From Devosia sp. ZB163 (GTDB lineage Bacteria; Pseudomonadota; Alphaproteobacteria; Rhizobiales; Devosiaceae): 64,000 bases of DNA. The translations under genes and the position numbers were made by a program. The stretch is taken from assembly GCF_028613635.1 (NCBI RefSeq), contig NZ_JAQRMY010000001.1:291778-355777 (forward strand), written 5' to 3'. The notes beneath the pieces were generated by a model that was not told where the DNA came from, searched no databases, and was given only the letters and a program-made list of their open reading frames with translations. Position 1 is the first letter of the stretch. Every line of letters begins with the position of its first letter. Shown here one piece after another: positions 1-10,150 of the stretch.

Positions 1-1
1 C

Positions 2-1195
2 GCCATGTCGATCTTCTCGGTCGGCACCCTGATCTGCGCCGTCTCGCCCGGCCTCGAACTGCTGGTCTTCGGCCGCGTCATCCAGGCGACGGGCACGGCC
101 ATCATGATGCCGCTGCTGATGACCACGGTAATGACGCTGGTGCCGCCCGAGGCCCGCGGCAAGACCATGGGCAACATCTCGATCGTCATGTCGGTGGCGC
201 CCGCCATCGGCCCGACCATCGGCGGCTTTATCCTCACCCATTTCGACTGGCGCTGGATGTTCATCCTCGTCCTGCCGATCGCGATCGGTGCCCTCGCCCT
301 CGGCGCGGCCAAGATGAAGAACATCTCCGAGCCGCGCTCGACCCCGCTCGACATCCTGTCGGTGATTCTGTCGGCGCTCGCCTTCGGCGGCATCGTCTAT
401 GGCCTCTCGGGCTTCGGCGAAGCGGCCGCCGGAGAACACGGCCTGTCGCCGTGGATTCCGCTCGGCATCGGCCTCGTCACCATGGTGCTCTTCGTCTTCC
501 GCCAGCTCACCCTGCAGAAGGAAGATCGCGCGCTCCTCGACCTCAGGACCTTTGCCCACACCAACTACACGCTGTCGGTGATGATGATGGGGATCGCCAT
601 GATGGCGCTGTTCGGCGTCATTATCCTGCTGCCGCTGTTCCTGCAGAACGTCATCAAGCTCGATCCCCTGCAGATCGGCATGATGTTGCTGCCGGGCAGC
701 CTGACCATGGGCCTCCTCGGCCCGATCGTCGGCCGGCTCTATGACAAGTGGGGCACCACGCGCCTCCTGGTCCCCGGCTCGATCCTCGTCAGCGCAGTGC
801 TCTGGGGCCTCACCCTTGTCGACCAGAACACCTCGGTGTGGGTGATCCTTGCCGGCCACGTCACGCTCTGCATCGGGCTGGCGATCATGTTCACACCGCT
901 CTTCACCGCCTCGCTGAGCTCGCTCCCCATGTCACTCTATTCGCATGGCAGCGCCATTCTCGGCTCGGTTCAGCAGGTGGCGGGCGCCGCGGGCGTTGCG
1001 CTGTTCATCGCCCTGATGACCATTCAGAGCACCACGCTCATGGCGAACGGTGTCGATCAGGTGGAGGCGCTTGCAGCCGGCATCCGTACCGGTTTCCTCT
1101 GCGGTGCCATCATCTCGCTGTTCGCCATCGCCGCGGCCTTCTTCGTCAAGAAGCCGCCGGCGAACCCGGAAATGGCGGGCATGGGCGGCCACTAG
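2..1195 (+). CDS. MFS drug exporter, DHA2 type (5' end outside window)
   Basis: This is the C-terminal part of a major facilitator superfamily exporter whose start lies before the window. About 396 residues are visible from the first internal Met. They form roughly ten hydrophobic helices, consistent with the rear two thirds of a 14-helix DHA2 (EmrB/QacA) proton-driven pump of the inner membrane. The segment GRVIQATGTAIMMPL near the visible start resembles the conserved GR-x-x-Q-x-x-G stretch of the family. The C-terminus is a short hydrophilic tail. Substrate cannot be read from sequence. A strong hairpin terminator follows 23 bases after the stop, so the gene ends its transcript. Confidence 0.85.
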   Translation, partial: AMSIFSVGTLICAVSPGLELLVFGRVIQATGTAIMMPLLMTTVMTLVPPEARGKTMGNISIVMSVAPAIGPTIGGFILTHFDWRWMFILVLPIAIGALALGAAKMKNISEPRSTPLDILSVILSALAFGGIVYGLSGFGEAAAGEHGLSPWIPLGIGLVTMVLFVFRQLTLQKEDRALLDLRTFAHTNYTLSVMMMGIAMMALFGVIILLPLFLQNVIKLDPLQIGMMLLPGSLTMGLLGPIVGRLYDKWGTTRLLVPGSILVSAVLWGLTLVDQNTSVWVILAGHVTLCIGLAIMFTPLFTASLSSLPMSLYSHGSAILGSVQQVAGAAGVALFIALMTIQSTTLMANGVDQVEALAAGIRTGFLCGAIISLFAIAAAFFVKKPPANPEMAGMGGH

Positions 1196-1202
1196 TAACC
1201 AA

Positions 1203-1218
1203 CGCTTCACGTGAATCA
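1203..1218. other. parS-like site A (13/16)
   Basis: The sequence CGCTTCACGTGAATCA matches the parS consensus TGTTTCACGTGAAACA at 13 of 16 positions with an intact CACGTG core. It contains GAATC, a GANTC methylation motif, directly after the core. It sits between the MFS stop and its terminator hairpin, far from parB, so it could be a weak outlying ParB site. Confidence 0.4.
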
Positions 1219-1253
1219 TCGGGCGCCGGAAACCCCTCCGGCGCCCGATTCTT
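1219..1253 (+). terminator. intrinsic terminator of the MFS gene
   Basis: A perfect 11-bp stem (TCGGGCGCCGG at 1219-1229 pairing with 1238-1248), an 8-base loop and a T-rich tail (ttctttt) form a classical rho-independent terminator just after the MFS gene. Confidence 0.8.
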
Positions 1254-1395
1254 TTCCGACCGCCTGTCGAAACAGGCCCGATCGCCGCGATAGCAGGACG
1301 CTCTATATGGTCGCCAACGAACGGGCCGGAACGGTAGATGTCACCCGCCCGACCGGGCGCATCTATTAAGCCCGGGTATCGGTTCCCCACGCTGG

Positions 1396-2001
1396 CTATC
1401 CGTGAGCCAGCCGCTCAAACGCACTTGGTCGCGGTGGATCGGTCAGCGCTGCCGCGATCCGCCCGGCGCACTCTTCCGGCGTCATCGCGCTGGTATCGAG
1501 CTCGAGGTCGTAGATGCCGGGCTGGTGCACCGCCTCCTGCCAGCGCGCCACCGGCTCGGGCACGCCTTCACCCGCAGCGTAAAAGCCGCCCTGCGGATTG
1601 GCATTGCGCCGCGCCATGATCACCTCGATCGGGCACCGCACGCCGACGAAGAGCACGTCGAGCCCGCTGAGTCGCTGCGCCGCGGCCTCGAGGATACCGA
1701 GCGGTCGCGAATACCAGTCATGATGGCCGACATCGACGACCACGTCGAATCCGGCTCGCGCCCGGGATGCTATGTCGTCATAGAGTTCGGAGTAGAGCCG
1801 GATCACCTCTGGCTCGAGGTCCGGGCGCTCGCCGCCCGGCCTGAGGCCGATGCCCGGCCGAAGCGCCTCCGGCAACCCGGCCGCCATGGTGTCGACGCCA
1901 AGATTCACCCAGGTCCCGGGAATGTCGGCGACGATTGCGCGGGCAATTGAACTTTTGCCCGCGCGGGGGACGCCGTTGAGGATGACGATGCGACCGTTCA
2001 T
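1396..2001 (-). CDS. chloramphenicol phosphotransferase-like P-loop kinase
   Basis: This 201-residue protein starts with a phosphate-binding loop (GVPRAGKSS, residues 10-18). Its overall pattern fits the CPT family (PF07931), whose founder phosphorylates chloramphenicol in its own producer. Family-like segments are VDTMAAGLP after strand 2, VVVDVGHHDW in the middle and the VRCPIEVIMARRNAN region, which lies where the lid and second nucleotide-contact helix are expected. Most chromosomal CPT-like proteins have unknown substrates, so a resistance role is not implied. It is transcribed alone from the minus strand, behind the ppa terminator. Confidence 0.75.
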   Translation of the reverse strand: MNGRIVILNGVPRAGKSSIARAIVADIPGTWVNLGVDTMAAGLPEALRPGIGLRPGGERPDLEPEVIRLYSELYDDIASRARAGFDVVVDVGHHDWYSRPLGILEAAAQRLSGLDVLFVGVRCPIEVIMARRNANPQGGFYAAGEGVPEPVARWQEAVHQPGIYDLELDTSAMTPEECAGRIAAALTDPPRPSAFERLAHG

Positions 2002-2016
2002 GCGCCACCACTAGCC

Positions 2017-2058
2017 GGAAAAAAGAAAGGCGCTCAACCCTTTCGGGGAGCGCCTTTC
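2017..2058 (-). terminator. intrinsic terminator downstream of ppa
   Basis: On the minus strand an 11-bp perfect stem (2025-2035 with 2048-2058) encloses a 12-base loop and is followed by a run of six T. It lies about 105 bases after the ppa stop codon. Confidence 0.8.
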
Positions 2059-2162
2059 CGTTGGGTCGGGACCTGGCTGCCGGGAGGGAACAGCGCCCGA
2101 TCGACCAACCGTTGATCGCTATATGCGATCGGGTCGGTCGAGTTTCAAGGGCGCCCCGGCGA

Positions 2163-2696
2163 TTACTTCGAGGCCTTGGCCCGCTCGATCGACTCGAGGA
2201 TCACGGTACGAGCCTCGGCGACGTTGCCGATCTTCTCGATCTTGGCCCACTTGCCCGGCTCGAGGTCCTTGTAGTGGGTAAAGAAGTGCTTCACGCGCTC
2301 GAGCTGGATCGGCTGCATGTCGCCGATGTCGTGGATCGCGTCGTACATCTTGGTGAGCTTCGATACCGGCACGGCGAGGATCTTCTCGTCCGTGCCGCCA
2401 TCGTCTTCCATGAACAGCACGCCGAACGGCCGGCAGCGCACGACGGCGCCCGGCACCAGCGGTCGCGAGTTCATCACGAGCACGTCAAGCGGGTCGCCGT
2501 CGCCGCATAGCGTGTGCGGAACGAAGCCGTAGTTCCCGGGGTAGCGCATCGGGGTATAGAGGAAACGGTCGACGAACAGCGCGCCCGAAGCCTTGTCGAT
2601 CTCGTACTTGATCGGCTCGCCGCCCAGGGGCACCTCGATGATTACGTTGAGGTCATCCGGGGGGTTCTTGCCGATTTCGATGGCGTCGATATTCAT
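2163..2696 (-). CDS. ppa: inorganic pyrophosphatase
   Basis: Family I soluble pyrophosphatase, which hydrolyses PPi released by polymerases and ligases in the cytoplasm. The start is the ATG giving MNIDAIEIG and a 177-residue protein, the usual size for bacterial hexameric enzymes; the longer upstream reading is not needed. Family landmarks are visible: the K-Y-E-I-D-K motif (residues about 30-35), the R[16 protein letters not shown] segment, and the [10 protein letters not shown] metal-binding signature around residues 65-74. It is a single-gene unit with its own terminator and faces a divergently transcribed exported protein. Confidence 0.95.
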   Translation of the reverse strand: MNIDAIEIGKNPPDDLNVIIEVPLGGEPIKYEIDKASGALFVDRFLYTPMRYPGNYGFVPHTLCGDGDPLDVLVMNSRPLVPGAVVRCRPFGVLFMEDDGGTDEKILAVPVSKLTKMYDAIHDIGDMQPIQLERVKHFFTHYKDLEPGKWAKIEKIGNVAEARTVILESIERAKASK

Positions 2697-2804
2697 GGAA
2701 GGTGCCTTGAGGGGAGAAGTTCGGGGCGCTTTTGGCCCATCAGGGGCCATGATTGCAAGGCATGGGTACGCGGGGAGCCCATGCAGTATCAGGGAGAATG
2801 TGCC

Positions 2805-3371
2805 GTGATCGATCGGATTTTCGCCAGTGCGCTTAGTGTCGCTCTTGTTCTGCCGGGAGCCGCATCGGCCCAGCAGATCGAGTCGAGCTACACCGATCTC
2901 GATCTCAACACGATGTGCACCGTAGTAGAATCCGACGATTTCGGCACCATGTGGGCGTGCGAGGGGTTGAAGGGATTCCCGGTGATGGTGACCGAGGGCG
3001 ACCTCAGGATGTTCGTCTCCTACGGCCTCCACTCGACCACCGAGAAAGCCGCCGAGCAGACGCTCGGACCGTTCAACCGGCTGGGCGAGAAGATCGAGTG
3101 GCGCGTGTCCAACGCCGAGGGCCATTGGAAGCCCTTCGCCACGATCCTGCGCTTCTTCACCCAGCGTGAGGATAGCGAGAAGGCGGGCCAGGTTCTCGTG
3201 GTCACCAAGGTCGCGACCGGCGCCACCTGCCACATCGCCTATGTCGATGCCCTCGCCAATCCCGACGCCAACGAGCTCGCCCGCAAGGCCGCCGACGAAA
3301 AGGCCAAGGATTTCGACTGCGACAAGGACGAGCCCGAATATGTCGGCAAGTTCGAGGCCTGGGAGCGCTAG
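2805..3371 (+). CDS. exported protein of unknown function
   Basis: I do not recognise the family. The chosen GTG start ([22 protein letters not shown]) gives a clean signal peptide with an Ala-x-Ala cleavage site near residue 22 and is preceded by AGGGAG. An ATG eight codons upstream is possible but would add a charged stretch before the signal. The mature part, about 166 residues, has several cysteines ([24 protein letters not shown]) that could form disulfides in the periplasm. The C-terminus is acidic and lysine-rich. It is divergent from ppa with about 108 bases between the two starts. Confidence 0.7.
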   Translation: MIDRIFASALSVALVLPGAASAQQIESSYTDLDLNTMCTVVESDDFGTMWACEGLKGFPVMVTEGDLRMFVSYGLHSTTEKAAEQTLGPFNRLGEKIEWRVSNAEGHWKPFATILRFFTQREDSEKAGQVLVVTKVATGATCHIAYVDALANPDANELARKAADEKAKDFDCDKDEPEYVGKFEAWER

Positions 3372-3410
3372 GCCCGCACCGGCACCTACTCGGGATGCTG
3401 CTGCCATCGC

Positions 3411-3475
3411 CTCTCTCCCCCTTGAGGGGAGGGATTGAGGGAGGGGGTGGTGCGGTGGTTCGCGGATGGACCCAA
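3411..3475. repeat. extragenic repeat R2, copy 1
   Basis: A purine/pyrimidine-asymmetric palindrome (ctctcccccttgaggggaggg) is followed by a gggtggt...gatggaccc stretch. The same layout recurs at 48707-48803, 49588-49689 and, partly, 58446-58490. It fills the gap between the exported protein and ybjQ and is not coding. Confidence 0.6.
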
Positions 3476-3490
3476 CCGCGTCAGTACGCC

Positions 3491-3811
3491 CTACAGCCTG
3501 ACTGCCGTCCCCGAGACCGACACCATCAGCATCGAGCCACCCTGCCCGACAACCTCGTAGTCGATGTCGACACCCACCACGGCATCGGCGCCAAGGCGCC
3601 TTGCTTCCTCGCGCAGATCTTCGAACGCGGTGTGGCGCGCCTCGCGCAACGCGCTTTCATAGGCTCCGGCCCGGCCGCCCACGATGTCGCGGATGCCGGC
3701 GAACAGATCGCGGAAGATGTTGGCGCCGACGATAACCTCGCCGGTGACGATGCCCAGGTAGTCGCGGATCGGCCGGCCCTCGAGCGTCGGCGTCGTGGAG
3801 ATGACGACCAT
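3491..3811 (-). CDS. YbjQ/UPF0145 family protein
   Basis: A 106-residue protein of the YbjQ (UPF0145, 'heavy-metal-binding domain') family. Typical features are the opening [14 protein letters not shown], the G[18 protein letters not shown] block, the R-x-G-AYE-x-x-L-x-x-AR segment and the final [17 protein letters not shown]. Family members form pentameric rings; biochemical function is not established. The start ATG lies two bases after the stop of the TerB-like gene, so the pair should be co-translated. Confidence 0.85.
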   Translation of the reverse strand: MVVISTTPTLEGRPIRDYLGIVTGEVIVGANIFRDLFAGIRDIVGGRAGAYESALREARHTAFEDLREEARRLGADAVVGVDIDYEVVGQGGSMLMVSVSGTAVRL

Positions 3812-3813
3812 CT

Positions 3814-4245
3814 TTATGTCCGCGCCACCTGGGCGCGCAGCACCGTGCGGTCGCGCGACGACACCCCGATCAGTTCGGCGATGCGCCACACCATGTTGTC
3901 CTCGAGCTCGTGGTTCCGATCGTCGGCAAAGACCACCTGCCACATCATGCGGATGATCTCGATCTTCTCGGAACTGTCGAGCGAGGAGAGCGCCGAGGTG
4001 AAACGATAGAAGTCGACCGATTCCTGGTCGCGCTTGGTTGCCTCGACGATCAGCTTTTTCACTTCGGCCTCGTTGAGCCCGTAATAGTCCATGAGCGTAC
4101 CCTCGAGCGCATGGCGCTCGGCCTCCGACACTTGCCCGTCGATGGCGGCAAGGTGGACCAGCAGCGCCGCGACGGCGAGCTTGGGCTCCATGCTGAGCAT
4201 GGTCGCATCGGGCCGCGAGAAGATGGAACGAAGGGCGTCGAACAT
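3814..4245 (-). CDS. TerB-like tellurite-resistance domain protein
   Basis: This 143-residue helical protein matches the TerB/TerB-like fold. A first half has [18 protein letters not shown] (residues about 38-55), and a repeated half has [25 protein letters not shown], both with the acidic turn that marks each TerB repeat. Start chosen at MFDALRSIF because AAGGA sits five bases upstream; an ATG two codons earlier is the alternative. The family is linked to membrane stress and metal binding but no reaction is known. It leads a two-gene unit with ybjQ. Confidence 0.8.
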   Translation of the reverse strand: MFDALRSIFSRPDATMLSMEPKLAVAALLVHLAAIDGQVSEAERHALEGTLMDYYGLNEAEVKKLIVEATKRDQESVDFYRFTSALSSLDSSEKIEIIRMMWQVVFADDRNHELEDNMVWRIAELIGVSSRDRTVLRAQVART

Positions 4246-4334
4246 TGGCATCCTTTGCTTTGATCCGGGGAAAGATAAGGGCTGCTGACCCATCGTGAAA
4301 GAGGCAGCAGTTCCGGATGTCCAACACGCTTCCG

Positions 4335-7300
4335 CTAGTGGAAGTTGCGTCCGGAAGGCAGCGCCGCCCGCGCCTGTCGCTCGAGCATCTCACGGCGCCG
4401 CCGTTCGCCCTCGTCGCGATCGGCGGCACCGAGGTCGTGTCCCTGGGCGAGTTGCACGAGCTCCGGGGTGAAATCTGTGAAGCTGCGCGAGACGAGATGA
4501 GTGACAAGGCCTTCGCGCTGCAGCTGGCCGCGCACCGCGAGGAGCCTTGAGCCGAGGACGACGCGGCGGTTCTTGTCGAAGGTCTTGCTCCACACGATGA
4601 TGTTGGCGATCCCTGTCTCGTCCTCGAGCGTCATGAAGATCACGCCGCTCGCCGTCCCCGGCTGCTGCCGCACCAGGACGAGGCCGGCAGTCTCGACGAT
4701 ACGGCCGTTAGGCAGGTCGATGAGGTCGGCACATTTGACCGTGCCGCGCCGGTCGAGCTCGGGCCGCAGGAACCCGAGCGGGTGCCCCTTCAGCGACAGC
4801 GACAGCGTCCGGTAGTCATGCACCACCGATTCGCCCGGCGCCATGACCGGCAGGTCGGTCGCTTTGTCGTCGGGGTGGGAAACGCGTTTGGCCTCGGCAA
4901 AGAGCGGCAACTGCTCGGCCCCGGCGACGCCGTTGAGCCCGCGCACGATCCACAGCGCCTCGCGGCGGCTGAGCCCCATCGATCCGAAGGCGTCGGCCTC
5001 GGCCAGCTTTTCGAGCGTAGCGACCGGTACGCTGGTACGCACCCAGAGGTCGCGGATCGAGGCATAGCCGGTGCCGCGCCGGGCAACGATGCGGTTGGCG
5101 TGGTCCTCCTTGAGCCCGACCACCTGCTTCAACCCAAGGCGGATGGCATTGGTCGAGAGGATATCGCCCTGCATCTCCCTATGCTGCTTGGCGATCCGCT
5201 CATGGGCTGGAGGCCCGGGCTCAAGCAGGTGCGCCAGATCGGAGAGATTTACGTCGGCCGAGCGCACCTCGACCCCGTGCTCGATAGCGTCGCGCACGAT
5301 CTGCGCCGGCGAGTAGAATCCCATCGGCTGGCTGTTGAGCAGTGCGCACGCGAATACATCGGGGTAGTGGCACTTCATCCAGCACGAGGCATAGACCAGC
5401 AGCGCGAACGACGCCGCGTGGCTTTCCGGGAAGCCGTAGTCGCCAAAGCCCTCGATCTGGCGGAAGCAGCGCTCGGCGAATTCCCCAGCATAGCCCTTCC
5501 CGGTCATGCCGGAGATGAACCGCTCCTTCAGCGTGTGAATTGTTCCGTTGCGCCGGAAGGTCGCCATGGCGCGCCTGAGCCTGTCGGCCTCGCCCGGAGT
5601 GAAGCCGGCGGCGACGACCGCGATCTGCATCGCCTGCTCTTGGAACAGCGGGATGCCATAGGTGCGCTTCAGCACCTCATGCAGGTCGTGCGGCATCTCT
5701 TCGACCGGCTCGATGCCGAGCCTTCGCTTCAGGTAGGGATGCACCATGCCGCCCTGGATCGGGCCCGGGCGGACGATCGCCACCTCGATGACGAGATCGT
5801 AGAACTCCCTGGGCTTGAGCCGCGGCAGCATCGACATCTGCGCCCGGCTCTCGATCTGGAACACCCCGATCGTGTCGGCCCGGTGCGTCATTCGGTAGAC
5901 CGGCGCCTTGACCTCGTCGTCCGCCTCCTCTGCCATCAGTTGGTCGAGCGTGACGTCGCGCCCGTAATGCTGGTGCAGCAACTCGAACGAGCGCCTGAGG
6001 CAGGTCAGCATGCCGAGCGCCAGGATATCGACCTTCAGGATGCCCAGAGCGTCGATATCGTCCTTGTCCCATTCGACGATGGTGCGGCTCTCCATCGCCG
6101 TCTTCGAGATCGGCACCAGGCTTTCGAGCGAATCCCGGGTGATGACGAAGCCGCCGACATGCTGGCTCAGGTGCCTCGGGAAGCTCTTCAGCACCGAGAC
6201 GACGTTGAACATCTGCGTGAGCGTCGGATCGTCCGGATCGAGCCCGAGCATCTTCGTACCCTGGGCACCCGCCGCATTGCCCCAGCCCCAGTGCAGCTGG
6301 TTGAGCGCACCGATCGTGTCGTCGGAAATCCCGAACACCTTGGCGGTCTCGCGGATAGCGCTCTTCGAACGATAGGAGATCACCGTCGCGGTCAGCCCGG
6401 TGCGCTTGCCGCCGTACTTCTTGTAGACGTACTGCATCACCTCCTCGCGCCGCTCGTGCTCGAAATCGACGTCGATATCGGGCGGCTCGTCGCGCTCGGT
6501 CGAAAGAAACCGACCGAACACCAGCTGGACCTTGGTGGGATCGACCTCGGTGATTCCCAGGCAATAGCAGACCGCCGAATTGGCCGCCGAACCCCGCCCC
6601 TGGCAGAGAATTTTCAGCTCGTGTCTGGCATAGCGGACAACGTCCTCTACGGTAAGGAAGTAGGACGCGTAACCCTTATAGGCGATTAGGCAGAGTTCAT
6701 TCCAAAGCACCCTCTTAATGCTGTCGGGGACGCCGCGCGGATAACGCCGCGCCGCTCCCACCCAGGTCAGTCGCTCCAGCGTCTCCTGCGCCGTCTCGCC
6801 ATTACCGATGGTCTCGGTCGGATAGTTGTATCGCAACTGGTCGAGCGAGAAGCCGATCCGGTCGAGCAGTACCTGCGTTTCGGCAAGCGCCTGGGGGTGA
6901 TCGGAAAAGAGCCGCGTCATCTCACCCGGCGGCTTCAGATGCCGCTCGCCATTCTGTTCGAGCCGGCGGCCGGCCGTTTCCAGCGTCAGGTGCTCGCGGA
7001 TGCAGGTCACCACGTCCTGCACGATCTTGCGGCTGGGCTCGTGGTAGAGCACGTCGTTCGCCGCCAGCAGCGGCACGCCGTTTCGCGATGCGATGTCGGC
7101 CAACCGGTTGAGCCGCCCGCGGTCGCTGCCCTTGAAGCTACAGGCTGCCGCAAGCCACACATTGCCCGGCGCCATCGTCGCCAGCGTTTCCAGCACCCGC
7201 TCCGATCCTGCCCAATCCGTCTCGTCGGCACTGAGGATCAGCAACTGGCCCTCGGCAAAATCGGCCAGGTCGGCAAAGTGCAGGATGCACTTTCCCTTCT

Positions 7301-7625
7301 CGCTCTCTGCCCTGAGGTTGCCGCGGCTCAGCATGCGGCAAAGCCGTCCATAGGCCTCGCGATCGGAGGGATAGGCGATGATCTCGGGCGTGATGTCGTC
7401 GAACACCAGCCGCACCCCGACCACGTAACGGAAGTCCGGCGCCTTCTCCCTGAGATCGCGCCAGGCGACATAGCCGCGGACGACGCCGGCAAAGCTGTTG
7501 CGGTCGGCAATGCCGATACCGTTCATCCCCAGCGCGATGGCGGCCGAAACCAGCTCCTCCGGGTGCGAGCCCGATCGCAAGAAGGAAAAGTTGCTCGTCG
7601 CCGTCAGCTCGGCATAGGCGCTCAT
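4335..7625 (-). CDS. dnaE2: error-prone DNA polymerase III alpha (DnaE2/ImuC)
   Basis: C-family polymerase of 1096 residues that performs mutagenic translesion synthesis together with ImuA and ImuB. In order: an N-terminal PHP domain ([20 protein letters not shown] onward), the palm with the catalytic [12 protein letters not shown] motif near residue 380, the fingers region with SQHVGGFVI, a helix-hairpin-helix region ([11 protein letters not shown]), and a C-terminal OB fold ([21 protein letters not shown]). Length and lack of extra C-terminal parts fit DnaE2 rather than replicative DnaE1. Its ATG overlaps the imuB stop (ATGA), so translation is coupled. The LexA box before imuA should control all three genes. 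Confidence 0.93.
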   Translation of the reverse strand: MSAYAELTATSNFSFLRSGSHPEELVSAAIALGMNGIGIADRNSFAGVVRGYVAWRDLREKAPDFRYVVGVRLVFDDITPEIIAYPSDREAYGRLCRMLSRGNLRAESEKGKCILHFADLADFAEGQLLILSADETDWAGSERVLETLATMAPGNVWLAAACSFKGSDRGRLNRLADIASRNGVPLLAANDVLYHEPSRKIVQDVVTCIREHLTLETAGRRLEQNGERHLKPPGEMTRLFSDHPQALAETQVLLDRIGFSLDQLRYNYPTETIGNGETAQETLERLTWVGAARRYPRGVPDSIKRVLWNELCLIAYKGYASYFLTVEDVVRYARHELKILCQGRGSAANSAVCYCLGITEVDPTKVQLVFGRFLSTERDEPPDIDVDFEHERREEVMQYVYKKYGGKRTGLTATVISYRSKSAIRETAKVFGISDDTIGALNQLHWGWGNAAGAQGTKMLGLDPDDPTLTQMFNVVSVLKSFPRHLSQHVGGFVITRDSLESLVPISKTAMESRTIVEWDKDDIDALGILKVDILALGMLTCLRRSFELLHQHYGRDVTLDQLMAEEADDEVKAPVYRMTHRADTIGVFQIESRAQMSMLPRLKPREFYDLVIEVAIVRPGPIQGGMVHPYLKRRLGIEPVEEMPHDLHEVLKRTYGIPLFQEQAMQIAVVAAGFTPGEADRLRRAMATFRRNGTIHTLKERFISGMTGKGYAGEFAERCFRQIEGFGDYGFPESHAASFALLVYASCWMKCHYPDVFACALLNSQPMGFYSPAQIVRDAIEHGVEVRSADVNLSDLAHLLEPGPPAHERIAKQHREMQGDILSTNAIRLGLKQVVGLKEDHANRIVARRGTGYASIRDLWVRTSVPVATLEKLAEADAFGSMGLSRREALWIVRGLNGVAGAEQLPLFAEAKRVSHPDDKATDLPVMAPGESVVHDYRTLSLSLKGHPLGFLRPELDRRGTVKCADLIDLPNGRIVETAGLVLVRQQPGTASGVIFMTLEDETGIANIIVWSKTFDKNRRVVLGSRLLAVRGQLQREGLVTHLVSRSFTDFTPELVQLAQGHDLGAADRDEGERRRREMLERQARAALPSGRNFH

Positions 7626-9328
7626 GCGAAGAACCCGTGCATGAACCAGCGCGGCGCTTCTGTCGTACCGAACAGCCCGAGCCGGAACACCCAGAAGCGC
7701 CGCCCGCCATCGTCCTCGATGACGTAGTAGTCGCGCGTCACTTGCATGGGGTCGAAGGCCGTGAGCTTCGAAACATGCTCGGGCTTCTTGGGCAGCTGTT
7801 TGGCTTTCTTGTCCGCCTTCTCATCGTCCCGCGGGTCGCCGCGCTTCTGCGGCGGCAGGATGGTCGCGAGGTTCTGCCCGCTCCGCCACCACTCGGCATC
7901 GATCCGCTCCGGGCCCGAGGCCTTGGCAACGCGGTAGCCGATGCGCCGCCAGGTCATCCGCATGGGCGGCCCGTCCGGCACCTCGGCGATGACTTCGATC
8001 GCCTCCGGGTTGGGCAGCAGCCGCAGCGGCCGCACCAATGTCTGGTCCGGCGCCGCTTCAGGATCGTCCTCCGTACGCGCCACTACCGGCTCGAGCTTGA
8101 TGGCCCGCTCGGGGATGTGGGTGTTGACGAACTTGCTGCGCATCAGCGCCGCCGCCCCCAGCCGGTTACTCATTCGGTCGTAGAGCCGGTCGAGGTCCCG
8201 CGCACCATCGTCGGTCTCGAACGCGCCGATCTGCGTACTCGCCATCGGCGACAGCGAACTGGCCGCCAGCCGGATCATGTCGATACCGAAGCCGGCATCG
8301 TACTCGCCCACCAGCCGCTCCGAGCGATGCACGAACAGCTGCGCGATGTGCGCCGGGTCGCGCGTCGCCCGCGCCGCGTTGATCGACAGCGTGATGACCT
8401 TGTGGTCGACCCGATAGAGGAAGAGGTGAAAGCTCTGCGCCCCTATCTGCTCGGCCTCGAGCCGGAGAGCAAGGCGCACCGCCAGGTCGCGCGCCATCAT
8501 CAGCACGTCATCGAGATAACCGATCGGTTCGGCAAGGCGTTGCTCGGCAAAATGCTCGGCGAGCGGGATGCGCGGCGTGATCTTTTCCTCGATCTCGCCC
8601 AGCGCCTGGTCGAGCCGGAGTAGCAGCGACAGTCCGAACCGCGCCTGCAGCGCCTTTCGTGGCCGTCCATAGAGCTGGCCGATGCGCTTCAGTCCCATCT
8701 GGTTGAGCCCGGCCACCTGCTCATCGCTGAGCCGCAGCGCCACCACCGGCAGGTCGGCGAGGGCATCACGCTGCTTGTCCGGAGCAATGATCCCCGGCTG
8801 GAAGTGGCTCAGCGCCCATGCCGCCCCCACCGTATCGGCGATCGCACCGGAAACGGTAAAACCCAGCCGGGAGAGGCGCCCGACCAAGTGTTCCAGCATC
8901 TTTTCCTCACCGCCGAACAGGTGCGCCACCCCGGTGATATCGAGCACCAGGTCGCCATAGGCGGCGACGTCGGTGAGCACCGAGACGATCGGGCTCGCAT
9001 TGGAGTGCCAGTCGGCGAAATCGGCGAAGACGTGTTCGAATGCGTTGCGGTCGGCTTCGCGCACCTCGAGATCTGGCACCAGCGCACGTGCGTCGGAGAG
9101 GTTCTGGCCTGGCGCGAGCCCGGCCTTGCTCGCTGCGGCGTCGACCGCCATGAGCTTCATCGCGCCCTTCTGCCTCTCCCACAGCGCCAGCGGACGCCTT
9201 GAGGCAGCGAGGGCGGGATCAGCCCGCTTGAGCGTATCGGTCGCCCAGCGCGGCAACGACAGGACGAGGTGCCGGCGCGGCGTAGCTTTGGCCAGTCCGG
9301 CTTCCGTCTTCAGCAGGAACGAACCCAT
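7622..9328 (-). CDS. imuB: ImuB, Y-family polymerase-like mutasome hub
   Basis: A 568-residue Y-family DNA polymerase homologue of the ImuB type. These are catalytically inactive adaptors that bind the beta clamp and bring ImuA and DnaE2 together. The N-terminal palm-like region starts with HLVLSLPRWATDTLKR and has VLDITGVAHLFGGEEKML and a thumb-like G-L-x-x-IGQLYGRPRKAL segment. The C-terminal 200 residues are the ImuB-specific extension ending in [24 protein letters not shown]. The ATG used overlaps imuA by 110 bases. A later start cannot be excluded, but no good alternative is visible. The gene overlaps dnaE2 by four bases. Confidence 0.9.
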   Translation of the reverse strand: MGSFLLKTEAGLAKATPRRHLVLSLPRWATDTLKRADPALAASRRPLALWERQKGAMKLMAVDAAASKAGLAPGQNLSDARALVPDLEVREADRNAFEHVFADFADWHSNASPIVSVLTDVAAYGDLVLDITGVAHLFGGEEKMLEHLVGRLSRLGFTVSGAIADTVGAAWALSHFQPGIIAPDKQRDALADLPVVALRLSDEQVAGLNQMGLKRIGQLYGRPRKALQARFGLSLLLRLDQALGEIEEKITPRIPLAEHFAEQRLAEPIGYLDDVLMMARDLAVRLALRLEAEQIGAQSFHLFLYRVDHKVITLSINAARATRDPAHIAQLFVHRSERLVGEYDAGFGIDMIRLAASSLSPMASTQIGAFETDDGARDLDRLYDRMSNRLGAAALMRSKFVNTHIPERAIKLEPVVARTEDDPEAAPDQTLVRPLRLLPNPEAIEVIAEVPDGPPMRMTWRRIGYRVAKASGPERIDAEWWRSGQNLATILPPQKRGDPRDDEKADKKAKQLPKKPEHVSKLTAFDPMQVTRDYYVIEDDGGRRFWVFRLGLFGTTEAPRWFMHGFFA

Positions 9329-10070
9329 TTTCAGTCCAGTCCAAAGTAAGGCGCATAGTTTCGGCCCGCGCGGTTTTCCCGGCGAGCCGCCGCTTTTCGA
9401 TCTCGACGAGATAGCGCGGCGGCCCGGGGGCCTGCGGGTCGAACGGCTGGCCGGCGCTCAATTCCGGCTCAATCCGCCAGCGGAGTTTTGCAGCGCTCGC
9501 CTCGCGCTCCCGCCCATAGCGGATGAGGAACACCGAGCTGCCGCCGGCCGAGCTTCTCAGCGACAGCCGCCGCGACGCGGTGAAATCGAGCGCCTTGGGA
9601 TGTCCATGGATGTCGGCGATCACCCCGGCCACCGCCCGGCAGGCAACCGCCTCCTCCATGGCCCAGAGCAGTTCGGTGAGCGAATTGGTGCGGGCGAGGA
9701 TCAGCTTGTCCGGATCGATGCCGAAACGCTGCAACCCCAGCGCATAGGGCACGCCCATCTCCTGGGCCTGTTCGGCCAGTTGCAGGTAGAGAATGGCCTG
9801 CCGCCCGCCGCCGATCAGCCCACGGGCAAGTCCGAGAGCAAACCCCAGTCCCGCCGTGCCGTTGCGCTGCTCGTCGACGAACACCTCGTGCAGCACGCCG
9901 GGTGGAATGGCGAGCAGTTCCTCTACCCGCGGACGCGTATCATTGGCAGCCACCGGTCGGCCTGGCCGCTGCGCGGCAACAGCCGCTCCTTCGGCCAGAA
10001 CAGGCCGCTTTTCCAGCGCGGCGATCTTGCGCCGCAAGGCATCGAGATCTGCAATGGCGAGGCCCCGCAT
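9219..10070 (-). CDS. imuA: ImuA, SOS mutagenesis protein
   Basis: A 283-residue RecA/SulA-like protein of the ImuA family, first gene of the imuA-imuB-dnaE2 cassette. The core has GVLHEVFVDEQRNGTAGLGFALGLARGL, AILYLQLAEQAQEMGVPYALGLQRFGIDP and LILARTNSLTELLWAMEEAVACRAVAGVIADI, the usual ImuA blocks. ImuA modulates RecA and interacts with ImuB during DNA-damage-induced mutagenesis. A GAAC-N7-GAAC LexA box lies 25 bases upstream of the start. The 3' end overlaps the start region of imuB. Confidence 0.9.
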   Translation of the reverse strand: MRGLAIADLDALRRKIAALEKRPVLAEGAAVAAQRPGRPVAANDTRPRVEELLAIPPGVLHEVFVDEQRNGTAGLGFALGLARGLIGGGRQAILYLQLAEQAQEMGVPYALGLQRFGIDPDKLILARTNSLTELLWAMEEAVACRAVAGVIADIHGHPKALDFTASRRLSLRSSAGGSSVFLIRYGREREASAAKLRWRIEPELSAGQPFDPQAPGPPRYLVEIEKRRLAGKTARAETMRLTLDWTENGFVPAEDGSRTGQSYAAPAPRPVVAALGDRYAQAG

Positions 10071-10094
10071 ATCAAGCCTCCTATCTGCTCACGA

Positions 10095-10109
10095 GAACAA
10101 ATAGGGAAC
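10095..10109. promoter_or_regulatory. LexA (SOS) box of imuA-imuB-dnaE2
   Basis: GAACAAATAGGGAAC is a perfect GAAC-N7-GAAC direct repeat (GTTC-N7-GTTC on the transcribed strand), the LexA operator of alphaproteobacteria. It lies 25 bases before the imuA start, where bound LexA would block the promoter. Confidence 0.88.
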
Positions 10110-10150
10110 ACTATTAAACGGGAGAGAGTCAAGCAGAAGAGTCCGGCCAA

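Noticed and set aside
2163-3407. Longer reading of ppa with about 237 extra N-terminal codons
   Set aside because: The extension runs through the divergent exported-protein gene and has no ppa homology; the ATG at 2694-2696 gives the normal 177 residues.
9085-9090. CACGTG inside imuB
   Set aside because: Flanks (agcg and cgtc) do not resemble parS.
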